This document shows positions 1 through 8,996 of a stretch of DNA of 64,000 nucleotides, in pieces. Every line of letters begins with the position of its first letter. Position 1 is the first letter of the stretch. A model generated the notes under the pieces. The model did not search any database. It saw only the letters and a list, made by a program, of their open reading frames with translations, and had not been told where the DNA came from. This stretch comes from Pseudoflavonifractor sp. MSJ-37 (GTDB taxonomy: Bacteria > Bacillota > Clostridia > Oscillospirales > Oscillospiraceae): contig NZ_JAHLPP010000002.1 of assembly GCF_018917965.1 (NCBI RefSeq), positions 124,001 to 188,000 of the forward strand, given 5' to 3'. Made by a program: the position numbers and the translations under genes.

Positions 1-1262
1 TTGGACGGCCGCTCCGGCGCCGCCGGGGCAGGAGTCATCCGCGGAGCGGTATAGTCGTGGAGGGGCAGACGGTCCATCCGCTCCGGGGCGGAGCGGATCC
101 GATCCAGCGCCGACAGCCCCGGCCGGACCGGCTGTTTCTTCGGCGCGGCGGAGGCGGCGGACTGGGCCCCCATGGTCCGGTACTGCTCCGCCGTCATGGT
201 CTGGGATCTGGTCTGGTCCGGCGTCACGGAGTCGTGGGGGCGGGGCTTCTCCAACACCGCGGCCGGGCGGGTCCGGTCCCCCTCCAGGGCGGACTTGACG
301 GCGTAGTACACCGCGTCGAACACCTTGCGCTCACTGCCGAACTTGACCTCCTGCTTGGTGGGGTGGACGTTCACATCCACAGCATTGAGCCGGGTGGTCA
401 GGTGGAGGACGCAGCCGGGGAACTTGCCCACCATCTTCTGATTGGCATAGGCCTCCTCCAGCGCCGCCATCATGGTCCGGGACTTCACATACCGGCCGTT
501 GACGAAGAAGTGCTGATAGCCTCTGGTGCCCCGGCAGCAGGTGGGGAGGGAGGCGAAGCCGCTCACCGACATCTCCTCGCCGGAGCCCTTCACGGGCAGG
601 AGGCCCAGAGCCATATCCCGGCCCAGTACGGCGTAGACGGCGCTCTTGAGCTGACCGTCACCTGGGGTGAGGAGCTCCTGCTTCCCGTCCCGCAGGAAGC
701 GGACGCTCACTTCCGGGTGGGAGAGGGCCTGCCGCTGGACGGCGGCGAACACCGCCGCCCCCTCGGCAGAGTCCTTCTTCATGAACTTCAGCCGGGCGGG
801 GGTGTTGTAGAACAGGTCCCGGACCACCATCGTGGTGCCCTGGGGACAGCCGGCCTCTTCCCGTGAGATCGGCACACCTCCCGCCAGTTCCAGAGAGACG
901 CCGGTGGTCTCCTCCGCCGTGCGGGTGAGCAGATCCACTCTGGACACCGCCGAGATGGCCGCCAGGGCCTCGCCCCGGAACCCCAGCGTACCGATGGCCT
1001 CCAGGTCGTACTCGCTTCGGATCTTACTGGTGGCATGGCGGAGGAAGGCGGTCTCAGCCTCGTCGGCGGCGATGCCGCAGCCGTCATCGGTGACCCGGAT
1101 CAGGGTCATGCCGCCGTGCTGGATCTCCACCGTCACGCTGGAGGCGCCCGCGTCGATCGCGTTCTCCACCAGCTCCTTCACCACGGAGGCCGGGCGTTCC
1201 ACCACCTCGCCGGCGGCGATCAGATCCGCCACATGGGCGTCCAGCGTTTGGATATGGGGCAT
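1..1262 (-). CDS. mutL: DNA mismatch repair protein MutL (3' end outside window)
   Basis: GHKL-ATPase of mismatch repair that links MutS-bound mismatches to downstream processing. The ATG at 1260-1262 begins MPHIQTLDAHVADLIAAGEV. The ATPase motifs are visible in order: ENAIDAG (about residue 34), DDGCGI (about 60) and GFRGEAL (about 97). About 420 residues are visible, covering the ATPase and transducer domains plus the start of the linker; the C-terminal dimerisation/endonuclease domain lies beyond the window edge. The gene follows the CPBP protease gene by 43 nt and mutS is just upstream, so a miaB-mutS-CPBP-mutL operon on the minus strand is likely. The presence or absence of an endonuclease motif cannot be judged here. 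Confidence 0.96.
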   Translation of the reverse strand, partial: MPHIQTLDAHVADLIAAGEVVERPASVVKELVENAIDAGASSVTVEIQHGGMTLIRVTDDGCGIAADEAETAFLRHATSKIRSEYDLEAIGTLGFRGEALAAISAVSRVDLLTRTAEETTGVSLELAGGVPISREEAGCPQGTTMVVRDLFYNTPARLKFMKKDSAEGAAVFAAVQRQALSHPEVSVRFLRDGKQELLTPGDGQLKSAVYAVLGRDMALGLLPVKGSGEEMSVSGFASLPTCCRGTRGYQHFFVNGRYVKSRTMMAALEEAYANQKMVGKFPGCVLHLTTRLNAVDVNVHPTKQEVKFGSERKVFDAVYYAVKSALEGDRTRPAAVLEKPRPHDSVTPDQTRSQTMTAEQYRTMGAQSAASAAPKKQPVRPGLSALDRIRSAPERMDRLPLHDYTAPRMTPAPAAPERPS

Positions 1263-1305
1263 CGTGCTTCACCAGACTTTCGATACATAGATAGAGAGGG
1301 GCCGC

Positions 1306-2007
1306 TCAGGCGGCGGAGAGGGTCCGGAGCAGGACCACGCCGTCGATCGTCCCGTGGAGCAGGACCGCCGCCCATACGGAGCGGCTCCGGTCACAGCACC
1401 AGGTGAGGGCCAGGCCCGCCGGGAGCCAGCGCATCGCCAGCAGGAGATACCGCAGATCGACCCGGCCGTAGGAGAACACTAGCTGCCACACGCAGTATAG
1501 GGCGAAGCCGCCGCCGGAGACCACATAGGCCAGGACCGGGCTCCAAGGCCGGACGAGGCGGAACAGGAATCCCCGGAACACGGTCTCCTCCACCAGCGGG
1601 ATCAGCACCAGCAGGAGCATCAGCGTGGCGGCGGGGGACATGGTGAACTCCGCCGCCCAGCCCCAGGGAGTGGGGTCCTCCACCGGCAGAGGGATCCGGT
1701 CCAGGAGGAAGCCGAGCGCCTCCCAGACGCACAGGCCCGCCGCCAGGGTCCCCAGGCTCCGGGGCAGTCCGTCCAGCAGGACGTTGAAGTCCCGGAAGAG
1801 CGGAGCCCGGAGCAGGAGGAGGGCCGTCAGGCCCAGCAGGAGATAGTAGATCACGTTCAGCTCCGCCACCGGGGCCTCGCCCCCGATGGAGCGCTGGACC
1901 CGGGCCATGAGCAGAGGGAACAGGATGAAGTAGAGGACCAGCAGGATCCCGCCCCGGATCCGTTCCGGGCCGGTCAGCTCCTCCTGCCAGTCATGGCGTG
2001 GATACAC
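1306..2007 (-). CDS. CPBP-family (CAAX protease-like) intramembrane protein
   Basis: A 233-residue polytopic membrane protein of the CPBP/Abi family of putative intramembrane glutamic-type proteases. Motif 1 (EExxxR) is clear as EETVFR at residues 140-145, and a motif-3-like HGTID lies near residue 218. The usual motif 2 (FxxxH) reads FALYC, so the expected histidine is replaced by cysteine; activity is therefore uncertain. The start is a GTG with a strong AAGGAGG eight bases upstream. It lies between mutS and mutL in the same orientation, 22 nt after mutS, which suggests co-transcription without implying a role in repair. Substrate unknown. Confidence 0.85.
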   Translation of the reverse strand: MYPRHDWQEELTGPERIRGGILLVLYFILFPLLMARVQRSIGGEAPVAELNVIYYLLLGLTALLLLRAPLFRDFNVLLDGLPRSLGTLAAGLCVWEALGFLLDRIPLPVEDPTPWGWAAEFTMSPAATLMLLLVLIPLVEETVFRGFLFRLVRPWSPVLAYVVSGGGFALYCVWQLVFSYGRVDLRYLLLAMRWLPAGLALTWCCDRSRSVWAAVLLHGTIDGVVLLRTLSAA

Positions 2008-2029
2008 GATGCGTGCCTCCTTCGGTCAC

Positions 2030-4624
2030 TCACAGCTTCTGCTTGAGCTCATACAGCAGGTCCATGGCCTCGATGGGGGTCATGGTGTTCACGTCCACCT
2101 GCCTCAGACGGTCCAGGACCTGGGCCGCCCCCATGTCCATGAGGGAGACCTGATCCTCCGCCGGCGGGGCGACCGGGGCAGGGGCGGCGGGGCCGCCGCC
2201 GGCCTCCAGCTCCGCCAGGATGGTCCGGGCCCGGCGGATCACCCGGTCGGGGACCCCGGCCAGCTTGGCCACCTCGATGCCGTAGCTCTGGTCGGCGCCG
2301 CCCCGGACGATCTTCCGCAGGAAGAGGATGTCGTCCTTTTTCTTTTTGGCGGCGATGCTGTAATTCTTCACGCCGGGGAGCTCCCCCTCCAGCACGGTCA
2401 GCTCGTGGTAGTGGGTGGCGAAGAGGGTCTTGGCCCCCAGGCGCTTTTTGTCGGCGCAGTGCTCCAGCACCGCCCGGGCGATGGCCATGCCGTCATAGGT
2501 GCTGGTGCCCCGTCCGATCTCGTCCAGGATCAGCAGGCTCCGGCGGGTGGCGTTCTTCAACAGCTCAGCCACTTCCATCATCTCCACCATGAAGGTGGAC
2601 TGTCCGGCGGACAGGTCGTCGCTGGCGCCGATCCGGGTGAACACCCGGTCCACCACGCCGATCCGGGCGTATTTAGCGGGGACGAAGGAGCCCATCTGGG
2701 CCATGAGGACGATCAGGGCCACCTGCCGCATATAGGTAGATTTGCCCGCCATGTTGGGGCCGGTGATGATCGCGGCCACCTCGCCGGAGCCGTCCATATG
2801 GGTGTCGTTGGGGACGAAGAGGCTCCCGGTGAGCATCTTCTCCACCACCGGGTGGCGGCCGTCCCGGATCTCGATCGTATCGGACAGGTCCACCTCCGGG
2901 CGGCAGTAGTTCCCCTCCTCGGCCACGGCGGCGAAGGAGACCAGCACGTCCACCTGGGCCGCGGCGGCGGCGGAGCGCTGGATGGCCCCCACCTGAGCGG
3001 CGGTCTTTTCCCGGATCTGGCAGAAGAGCTCGTATTCCAGGGCGCAGATCCGGTCCTGCGCCGTCAGGATGGTGTGCTCCATGTCCTTGAGCTCCTGGGT
3101 GATGTAGCGCTCGCAGTTCACCAGAGTCTGCTTGCGGATGTAGGTGTCCGGCACCTGATCGTAGTAGGACTTGGAGACCTCGATGTAGTAGCCGAACACC
3201 TTGTTGTAGCCCACCTTCAGGCCCTTGATCCCAGTCTTTTCCTTCTCCCGGGCCTCGATGGCGGCCACCATGTCCTTGCCGTTGACCATGATGTCCCGGA
3301 GGCGGTCCACCTCCGCGTCATAGCCGTCCCGGATGAAGCCGCCCTCCCGGACGGAGAACGGGGGATCGTCCTGGATCCCCCGGCCGATCAGGTCCCGGAG
3401 CTCCGGCAGATCGTCCAGCTCCTCCCTCAGGCTCTGGAGCAGGGGTGAGGACAGAGGGGCGATCAGCTCCCGCAGAGCGGGGAGCTTCCCCAGGCCCGCC
3501 GCCAGCGCGGCCAGGTCCCGGCCGCCGGCGGTGCCGTAGACGATGCGGCCGATCAGCCGCTCCAGATCGCCGATCTCCCGAAGGCAGAGGGCCAGCTCCT
3601 GCCGGGCGATGGGGTCCTTCACCAGAGCCTCCACCGCCCCCAGCCGGCGGCCGATCGCCGCAGGGGAGAGGAGGGGACGCTCCATCCAGGTCCGGATCAG
3701 GCGGCGGCCCATGGCGGTGCGGGTCTTGTCCAGCACCCACAGGAGGGAGCCCTTCTTCTCCTTGGCCCGGAGGGTCTCCGTGAGCTCCAGGTTCCGCCGG
3801 GCGGTCAGATCCAGCTCCATATACTGCCCGGTGGTGAACCAGTTCAGCGTGGACAGATGGGAGAGATCGGTCTTTTGGGTCTCATACAGGTAGGAGAGGA
3901 GCCCGCCCACCGCCTGCACTGCGTGGCTGTCCCCCTCCGGGAGCGTGTCCTCCCGGAACTGCTTCTGTACGGCGGAGCCGGCCACGTCGGGGCGGTAGCG
4001 GGCCTCGCCGCCGTTCTCACAGCGGCACTCCAGCCGTCCGGTCAGGAACTCCAGCAGGGCGGCGTCGCTGTACGCCCCATCGGAGAGGATGGCCTCCCGG
4101 GGGGAGAAGCGGCCCAGCTCGTTCTCCAGATGAGTCCGGGCGTCGGACCCGTGGAAGGAGGTGGCGGAGACCTCGCCGGTGGAGATGTCGCAGAAGCACA
4201 GGCCCATGCCCAGAGAGTCCTCATAGACGGAGCAAATGAAGTTGTTCTTCCCCTCGTCCAGCATGGAGGAGGAGATCACCGTACCAGGGGTGATGATGCG
4301 GATGATGTCCCGGTCCACCAGCCCCTTGGCGGCGGCGGGGTCCTCCATCTGCTCGCAGATGGCCACCTTGTACCCCTTGGCGATGAGGCGGGAGATATAG
4401 GCGTCGGCGGAGTGGTAGGGCACGCCGCACATGGGGGTGCGCTGGTCCTCCGGCTTGCCCCGGTCCCGGCTGGTGAGGGTGAGCTCCAGCTCCTTGGAGA
4501 CCAGCTTCGCGTCCTCATTGAACATCTCATAGAAGTCGCCCAGCCGGAAGAAGAGGATGCAGTCCGGGTGGTCCTGCTTCATGGAGATGTACTGCCGCAT
4601 CATAGGGGTGGTATCAGCTGGCAT
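2030..4624 (-). CDS. mutS: DNA mismatch repair protein MutS
   Basis: Mismatch-recognition ATPase of 864 residues, full length for bacterial MutS. The N-terminal mismatch-binding domain includes the Phe-x-Glu signature within the segment GDFYEMF (near residues 29-35). The ABC-type ATPase carries Walker A GPNMAGKST, the STFMVEM segment and Walker B DEIGRGTST. The ATG is preceded by AAAAGGAG at a good distance. Its product acts with MutL, encoded two genes downstream. The C-terminal part contains an Ala/Pro-rich linker (PAAPAPVAPP) before the terminal helical segment, as is common in this family. Confidence 0.98.
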   Translation of the reverse strand: MPADTTPMMRQYISMKQDHPDCILFFRLGDFYEMFNEDAKLVSKELELTLTSRDRGKPEDQRTPMCGVPYHSADAYISRLIAKGYKVAICEQMEDPAAAKGLVDRDIIRIITPGTVISSSMLDEGKNNFICSVYEDSLGMGLCFCDISTGEVSATSFHGSDARTHLENELGRFSPREAILSDGAYSDAALLEFLTGRLECRCENGGEARYRPDVAGSAVQKQFREDTLPEGDSHAVQAVGGLLSYLYETQKTDLSHLSTLNWFTTGQYMELDLTARRNLELTETLRAKEKKGSLLWVLDKTRTAMGRRLIRTWMERPLLSPAAIGRRLGAVEALVKDPIARQELALCLREIGDLERLIGRIVYGTAGGRDLAALAAGLGKLPALRELIAPLSSPLLQSLREELDDLPELRDLIGRGIQDDPPFSVREGGFIRDGYDAEVDRLRDIMVNGKDMVAAIEAREKEKTGIKGLKVGYNKVFGYYIEVSKSYYDQVPDTYIRKQTLVNCERYITQELKDMEHTILTAQDRICALEYELFCQIREKTAAQVGAIQRSAAAAAQVDVLVSFAAVAEEGNYCRPEVDLSDTIEIRDGRHPVVEKMLTGSLFVPNDTHMDGSGEVAAIITGPNMAGKSTYMRQVALIVLMAQMGSFVPAKYARIGVVDRVFTRIGASDDLSAGQSTFMVEMMEVAELLKNATRRSLLILDEIGRGTSTYDGMAIARAVLEHCADKKRLGAKTLFATHYHELTVLEGELPGVKNYSIAAKKKKDDILFLRKIVRGGADQSYGIEVAKLAGVPDRVIRRARTILAELEAGGGPAAPAPVAPPAEDQVSLMDMGAAQVLDRLRQVDVNTMTPIEAMDLLYELKQKL

Positions 4625-4652
4625 GGCGGTGGCTCCTTTTCTGTCGATGGTC

Positions 4653-4682
4653 CCCGCAGGGGCAGGTCGGAGCCCCTGCGGG
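4653..4682 (-). other. intercistronic stem-loop between miaB and mutS
   Basis: Perfect 11-bp inverted repeat (CCCGCAGGGGC / GCCCCTGCGGG, 8-nt loop) in the 138-nt miaB-mutS gap. It lacks a T-tract on either strand, so it is more likely an mRNA-processing or stability element than a terminator. Confidence 0.5.
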
Positions 4683-4762
4683 ATACGATATGGTGTCGTG
4701 GGGGAGGATGGTCCAGTCCCGCCCCGGATCGGATGCGATCGGTCCGTCGAAGAGGTGTGCCC

Positions 4763-6169
4763 TTACGCCTGCTCGCCGAAGAGGGACCACTTGTTGGCGC
4801 CGGTGATGTGGATGGGCACGAAGCGGCCGATCAGGCTCTCGCCGCCGGTCAAACGGACCAGGCGGTTGCCGGGGGTGCGGGCGGTGAGGCCCTTCTCGTC
4901 CTTCCCGTCCACCAGGCAGCGGACGGTCCGTCCGATGTAGGCCGCGTGCTTCTCCTCCGAGATCTGGTCCTGACGCTCCACCAGGCGCTGGAACTCTTTG
5001 AGCTTCTCCTCCCGGCTCATCGGGTCGGGGAGCGAGGCCGCCGGAGTGCCCACGCGGGGGGAGTAGATGAAGGTGAAGAGGGCGTCGAACCGCACCTCCT
5101 CGATCAGCGTCATGGTCTCCTCGAACTCCTCGGGAGTCTCGCCGGGGAAGCCCACGATCACGTCGGAGGTGATGACCGCATCGGGCACCGCGGCCCGGAG
5201 ACGGCGGACCTTGTCCAGATAGCCCGCCCGGTCATAGACCCGGTTCATGGCCTTGAGCACCCGGTCGCTGCCCGCCTGGAAGGGCAGGTGGAAGCAGGGG
5301 GCGATCTTCTCCGGCCAAGCCGCCATCGTGTCGAACAGCTTCTGGGAGGCGTCCTTGGGGTGGCTGGTCATGAAGCGCAGGAGGAACTCCCCGGGAATCT
5401 GGGCCGCCCGGGCCAGCAGGTCGGCGAAGTCCATGGGCTCATCCAGATCCTTGCCGTAGGAGTTCACGTTCTGGCCCAGCAGGGTGATGTCCTTATAGCC
5501 CTCCTCCGCCAGGCCCCGGATCTCAGCCAGGATGTCCTCCGGCTTCCGGCTCCGCTCCCGGCCCCGGACGTAGGGCACGATGCAGTAGGTGCAGAAATTG
5601 TTGCATCCATACATGATGGAGACCCAGGCCTTCACGCCGTCCTGCCGCACCACGGGGATGCCCTCGGCGATGGAGCCGGGCTCCTCCGTGCGCTCGAACA
5701 CCCGCTTGCCAGTGGCCCGGAAGCGCCACAGCAGCTCCGGGAAGCGCCAGAGCGCGTGGGGCCCGAAGAGCAGGTCCACCTGCCGATAGGACTCCTTCAC
5801 CTTTTTGGCCACGTGTTCCTCCTGGGCCATACAGCCGCAGAGGCAGACGATCTGGTTTGGATTGGCCCTCTTGGTGTGGGTCAGGGCGCCCACGTTGCCC
5901 AGCACCCGCTGTTCCGCGTGCTCCCGGATGGCGCAGGTGTTCACCAGCACCAGGTCCGCCTCATGCTCGTCGTCGGTGAAGCCGTAGCCCATCTCGCTCA
6001 GGTAGCCCCGCAGACGCTCTGAATCGGCCTCGTTCTGCTGACAGCCATAGGTGTCCACCATGGCCAGGGGGGTGTGGTCCATTCCGGCGTTCATGGCGTG
6101 GACCTTCATGCAGTAGTCCATCTGGGCCGCGATCTGGGCCGGTCCGATCTGTGTCGTCTCTCGCTTCAA
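4763..6169 (-). CDS. miaB: tRNA-2-methylthio-N6-dimethylallyladenosine synthase MiaB
   Basis: Radical-SAM methylthiotransferase that adds the 2-methylthio group to i6A37 of tRNAs reading U-starting codons. The N-terminal UPF0004 domain begins at DTYGCQQNEAD. The radical-SAM CxxxCxxC motif reads CNNFCTYC followed by IVPYVRGRERSR, and a C-terminal TRAM domain ends near LIGRFVPIHI. The reading frame is open further upstream, but the only good promoter lies at 6214-6242. I therefore place the start at the TTG at 6167-6169, which has GGAGG just upstream and gives 468 residues. It is the first gene of the probable miaB-mutS-CPBP-mutL operon. Confidence 0.95.
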   Translation of the reverse strand: MKRETTQIGPAQIAAQMDYCMKVHAMNAGMDHTPLAMVDTYGCQQNEADSERLRGYLSEMGYGFTDDEHEADLVLVNTCAIREHAEQRVLGNVGALTHTKRANPNQIVCLCGCMAQEEHVAKKVKESYRQVDLLFGPHALWRFPELLWRFRATGKRVFERTEEPGSIAEGIPVVRQDGVKAWVSIMYGCNNFCTYCIVPYVRGRERSRKPEDILAEIRGLAEEGYKDITLLGQNVNSYGKDLDEPMDFADLLARAAQIPGEFLLRFMTSHPKDASQKLFDTMAAWPEKIAPCFHLPFQAGSDRVLKAMNRVYDRAGYLDKVRRLRAAVPDAVITSDVIVGFPGETPEEFEETMTLIEEVRFDALFTFIYSPRVGTPAASLPDPMSREEKLKEFQRLVERQDQISEEKHAAYIGRTVRCLVDGKDEKGLTARTPGNRLVRLTGGESLIGRFVPIHITGANKWSLFGEQA

Positions 6170-6213
6170 GTCGGTTCCTCCGCTCTCTGTTTCCTTGTTT
6201 TTGTGATCGAGAT

Positions 6214-6242
6214 ATGATACCACTTTTCGCGCGAAAACACAA
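6214..6242 (-). promoter_or_regulatory. miaB promoter with palindrome in spacer
   Basis: On the minus strand TTGTGT (6237-6242), a 17-nt spacer and TATCAT (6214-6219). The spacer holds a perfect palindrome, TTTTCGCGCGAAAA (6224-6237), which could be an operator. Confidence 0.6.
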
Positions 6243-6274
6243 GGTTCCGCCCCGCTATCCTCTGACGTAGTTTG

Positions 6275-6303
6275 TTGACGATAGCCATAAAAACAGGTAT
6301 AAT
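6275..6303 (+). promoter_or_regulatory. promoter of the dtd-MBL-hemZ operon
   Basis: TTGACG (6275-6280), 17-nt spacer, TATAAT (6298-6303), about 58 nt before the dtd start. It is divergent from the miaB promoter, with 32 nt between the two -35 boxes. Confidence 0.75.
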
Positions 6304-6360
6304 CAGGGGCAAAGAACGTGCCCGGCCCGGCGGCCGGGGCAGGATGAGAAGGATGATGGT

Positions 6361-6804
6361 ATGCGCGCAGTCGTAACGAGAGTGAAGAACGCCTCCGTAG
6401 AGATCGGCGGGAAGGTCAACGGCTCCATCGGCCAGGGCTTCCTGGTCCTGCTGGGCGTCGGTCCCGGGGACACAGAGGAGCAGGCGGCCAAGCTGGCCGA
6501 CAAGATCTGCGGTCTGCGGGTCTTCGAGGATGAGGCCGGCAAGATGAACCGGAACCTGGAGGCTGTGGCCGGGAGCCTGCTGGTGGTCTCCCAGTTCACC
6601 CTGTACGCCGACACCAAAAAGCGCCGGCCCGGCTTCACTGGGGCCGCCAAGCCTGACCTGGCCGAGCCCCTCTACCGGACCTTCATGGCCGACTGCGAGG
6701 CCCTGGGCTTCCACGTAGAGCACGGCGAGTTCGGCGCCGATATGCAGGTCTTTTCCCAGAACGACGGACCTGTGACCATTTTGCTGGATACTGACCATAT
6801 GTGA
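6361..6804 (+). CDS. dtd: D-aminoacyl-tRNA deacylase
   Basis: Hydrolyses D-aminoacyl-tRNAs (and mischarged Gly-tRNA-Ala), recycling tRNA after incorporation of the wrong chirality. At 147 residues it is full length for DTD. It has the characteristic segments GQGFLVLLGV, the SQFTLYAD motif containing the catalytic-site SQxT, and KKRRPGF near residue 85, followed by the C-terminal helical end. The ATG is preceded by GAAGGATG. It is the first gene of a plus-strand run with the MBL-fold hydrolase 28 nt downstream. In many Firmicutes dtd follows relA; that gene is not present here. Confidence 0.95.
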   Translation: MRAVVTRVKNASVEIGGKVNGSIGQGFLVLLGVGPGDTEEQAAKLADKICGLRVFEDEAGKMNRNLEAVAGSLLVVSQFTLYADTKKRRPGFTGAAKPDLAEPLYRTFMADCEALGFHVEHGEFGADMQVFSQNDGPVTILLDTDHM

Positions 6805-6832
6805 GGCGCAAAGGCGCTCTGAGGTGACTGAT

Positions 6833-7444
6833 ATGAAGATCGAGACTGTCCTCCTGCCCGCTGTGTCCACCAACTGCTACATCGTTGGGGACGAGGGCAC
6901 CGGCCTGTGCGCCGTCATCGACCCCGGCGATTCGGACGAGCGGATCCTCCAGACGGTCCGGGACAACGGCTGGACCGTGGCCTGCATCCTGCTGACCCAC
7001 TGCCACTATGACCACACCATGGGCGTGCCCGCTCTGCGGGAGGCCCTGCCCGATGTGCCGGTCTACGCCCACCCCGGCGACCTGGAGATGCCGAAGCCCT
7101 TCTTCCGCATCGATGAGATGGGGACCATCACCCCCTATGAGGAGGGGGACACGGTGACGGTGGGCGGACTGACCTTCCAGGCGCTCCACACCCCCGGACA
7201 CACCAAGGGCTCCGTGGTCCTACGGGCCGGCCGGACCCTCTTCACCGGCGACACGCTCTTCAAGGGCTCCATGGGCCGCACCGACCTGCCCGGTGGGAGC
7301 TATGAGGAGATGCACGCCTCTCTCCACCGGCTGGGCACGCTGGAGGGGGACTACACCGTCCTCCCCGGCCATATGGATCCCTCCACGCTGGACCATGAGC
7401 GGAAATACAACTACTATCTGAAGGAGGCGATGGCGGACGGCTGA
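6833..7444 (+). CDS. metallo-beta-lactamase-fold hydrolase (glyoxalase II-like)
   Basis: Small soluble MBL-fold hydrolase of the YcbL/glyoxalase II-like group. The metal-binding HxHxDH motif reads HCHYDH at residues 56-61. Further ligands are in GHTKGSVV (His), FTGDTLF (Asp) and the terminal GHMDPST (His), so a dinuclear metal site looks complete. An in-frame GTG lies 9 nt earlier, but the ATG at 6833 has GAGG at a better distance and yields MKIETVLLP. The protein has 203 residues, shorter than true glyoxalase II because the C-terminal substrate domain is missing. The substrate cannot be assigned. Confidence 0.88.
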   Translation: MKIETVLLPAVSTNCYIVGDEGTGLCAVIDPGDSDERILQTVRDNGWTVACILLTHCHYDHTMGVPALREALPDVPVYAHPGDLEMPKPFFRIDEMGTITPYEEGDTVTVGGLTFQALHTPGHTKGSVVLRAGRTLFTGDTLFKGSMGRTDLPGGSYEEMHASLHRLGTLEGDYTVLPGHMDPSTLDHERKYNYYLKEAMADG

Positions 7445-7466
7445 CCCTCAGCCCGTCCCCCCTCTT

Positions 7467-8969
7467 ATGTACCTGACCTTTCAAGGACATGACTGCCGGT
7501 ATGCCGCCGAGCAGATGCTCCTCACTCTCTTCCCGGAGGAGCGCCCCCAATACGCCGGCGGTCCCGTCCCGCCGGAGGCGGACCACGCTTTCCTCCGCCT
7601 GACCCAGGACGGGGAGAGGCTGACCGCCGAGGCCCAGGTCCGCTGGCAGGGCCGCTCTGCCGCGGGGGAGGCCGACGCGCCCGTCCCCCCGGAGGATGAT
7701 CCGCTGGTCCGGGACCGGGTGCGCCAGCGGGTGCTGAAGCTGGCCTTCTACCGGGCAGGCACCGCTCTGCTGGGCAGGGAGCCCCCCTGGGGCGCCCTCA
7801 CCGGGGTGCGCCCGGTGAAGATCCCCACCAAGGCCATGGAGCGGGGCCTGAGCCCCGCCCAGGCGGAGGCAGAGCTCACCGGCACCTACCGGGTCTCCCC
7901 CGGACGGGCGGCGCTGGCCATGGACTGCGCCAAAGCCAGTCTGGCCGCCAAGCGGAGCCTGGCCCCGGACGAGGTGTCCCTCTATATCGGCATCCCCTTC
8001 TGTCCCACCCGGTGCGCCTACTGCTCCTTCGTCTCCGCCGATGTGGGGCGGGCGCTGAAGCTGGTGCCCGCCTTCCTGGACGTGTTGACGCAGGAAGTGG
8101 ACTGGACGGCGGAGGAGCTCCGCCGGGCCGGATGCTCCGTCCGCTCCATCTATGTAGGCGGCGGCACTCCCACCACCCTCAGCGCCCCCCAGCTGGACCG
8201 CCTGCTGGGCCGGGTGGGCGAGAAGTTCGACCTGTCCCGCTGTACGGAGTACACGGTGGAGGCCGGACGGCCCGACACCATCACCGCCGAGAAGCTCGCC
8301 GTCCTGCGCCGCCACGGGGCACAGCGGGTCTCTGTCAACCCCCAGACCATGCGGGACAGCGTCCTCGCCGCCATGGGCCGGGCCCATACGGCGGCGGACA
8401 TCCTCCGCTCCTATGAGCTGGTCCGGGCCGCCGGCATCCCCTGTGTGAACATGGACCTGATCGCCGGGCTCCCCCAGGACGACCCGGAGGGCTTCCAGTC
8501 CTCGCTGGACCAGGTGCTGGCCCTGGGGCCGGAGAACATCACCGTCCACACTCTGGCCATGAAGAAGGGCTCCCGCCTCATGGGCGGCGGCGCCGGCCAT
8601 GGGCCCGTCCTCCCCACGGCGGAGGACGTGGACCAGATGCTCTCTTACGCCTGGTCCGCCCTGCGGGCCCACGGGCAGACGCCCTACTACCTCTACCGCC
8701 AGAAGTATATGTCCGGCTCCTTCGAGAACGTGGGCTGGTCCCTGCCCGGCTGGGAGAGCCTGTACAACATCTGCATGATGGAGGAGCTCCATCCGATCCT
8801 GTCTCTGGGCGGCGGCGGGATCACCAAGCTGATCGACCCCCGCACCGGTCACATCGACCGGATCTCCAACCCCAAGTATCCCCACGAGTATGTGAACAGT
8901 CTGGAGAAGCTCCGGGCCGGCAAGCGTCAGGCCGCGGACTTCCTCCTCGCGATACAGCAGGGGCGCTGA
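7467..8969 (+). CDS. hemZ: HemZ-type coproporphyrinogen dehydrogenase (radical SAM)
   Basis: A 500-residue radical-SAM enzyme of the HemN/HemZ family. It has an N-terminal region of about 165 residues typical of HemZ, then IGIPFCPTRCAYCSF with cluster cysteines 179, 183 and 186. YVGGGTPTTL and the conserved NMDLIAGLPQD segment follow. The family has been linked to anaerobic oxidation of coproporphyrinogen III, but many clostridial members sit in genomes without a full haem pathway, so the substrate is uncertain. The ATG has no clear Shine-Dalgarno site and lies 22 nt after the MBL gene, suggesting translational coupling. No other haem genes are visible nearby. Confidence 0.85.
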   Translation: MYLTFQGHDCRYAAEQMLLTLFPEERPQYAGGPVPPEADHAFLRLTQDGERLTAEAQVRWQGRSAAGEADAPVPPEDDPLVRDRVRQRVLKLAFYRAGTALLGREPPWGALTGVRPVKIPTKAMERGLSPAQAEAELTGTYRVSPGRAALAMDCAKASLAAKRSLAPDEVSLYIGIPFCPTRCAYCSFVSADVGRALKLVPAFLDVLTQEVDWTAEELRRAGCSVRSIYVGGGTPTTLSAPQLDRLLGRVGEKFDLSRCTEYTVEAGRPDTITAEKLAVLRRHGAQRVSVNPQTMRDSVLAAMGRAHTAADILRSYELVRAAGIPCVNMDLIAGLPQDDPEGFQSSLDQVLALGPENITVHTLAMKKGSRLMGGGAGHGPVLPTAEDVDQMLSYAWSALRAHGQTPYYLYRQKYMSGSFENVGWSLPGWESLYNICMMEELHPILSLGGGGITKLIDPRTGHIDRISNPKYPHEYVNSLEKLRAGKRQAADFLLAIQQGR

Positions 8970-8996
8970 CCCCCGCTTCTGGAAAGGAGATCTACC

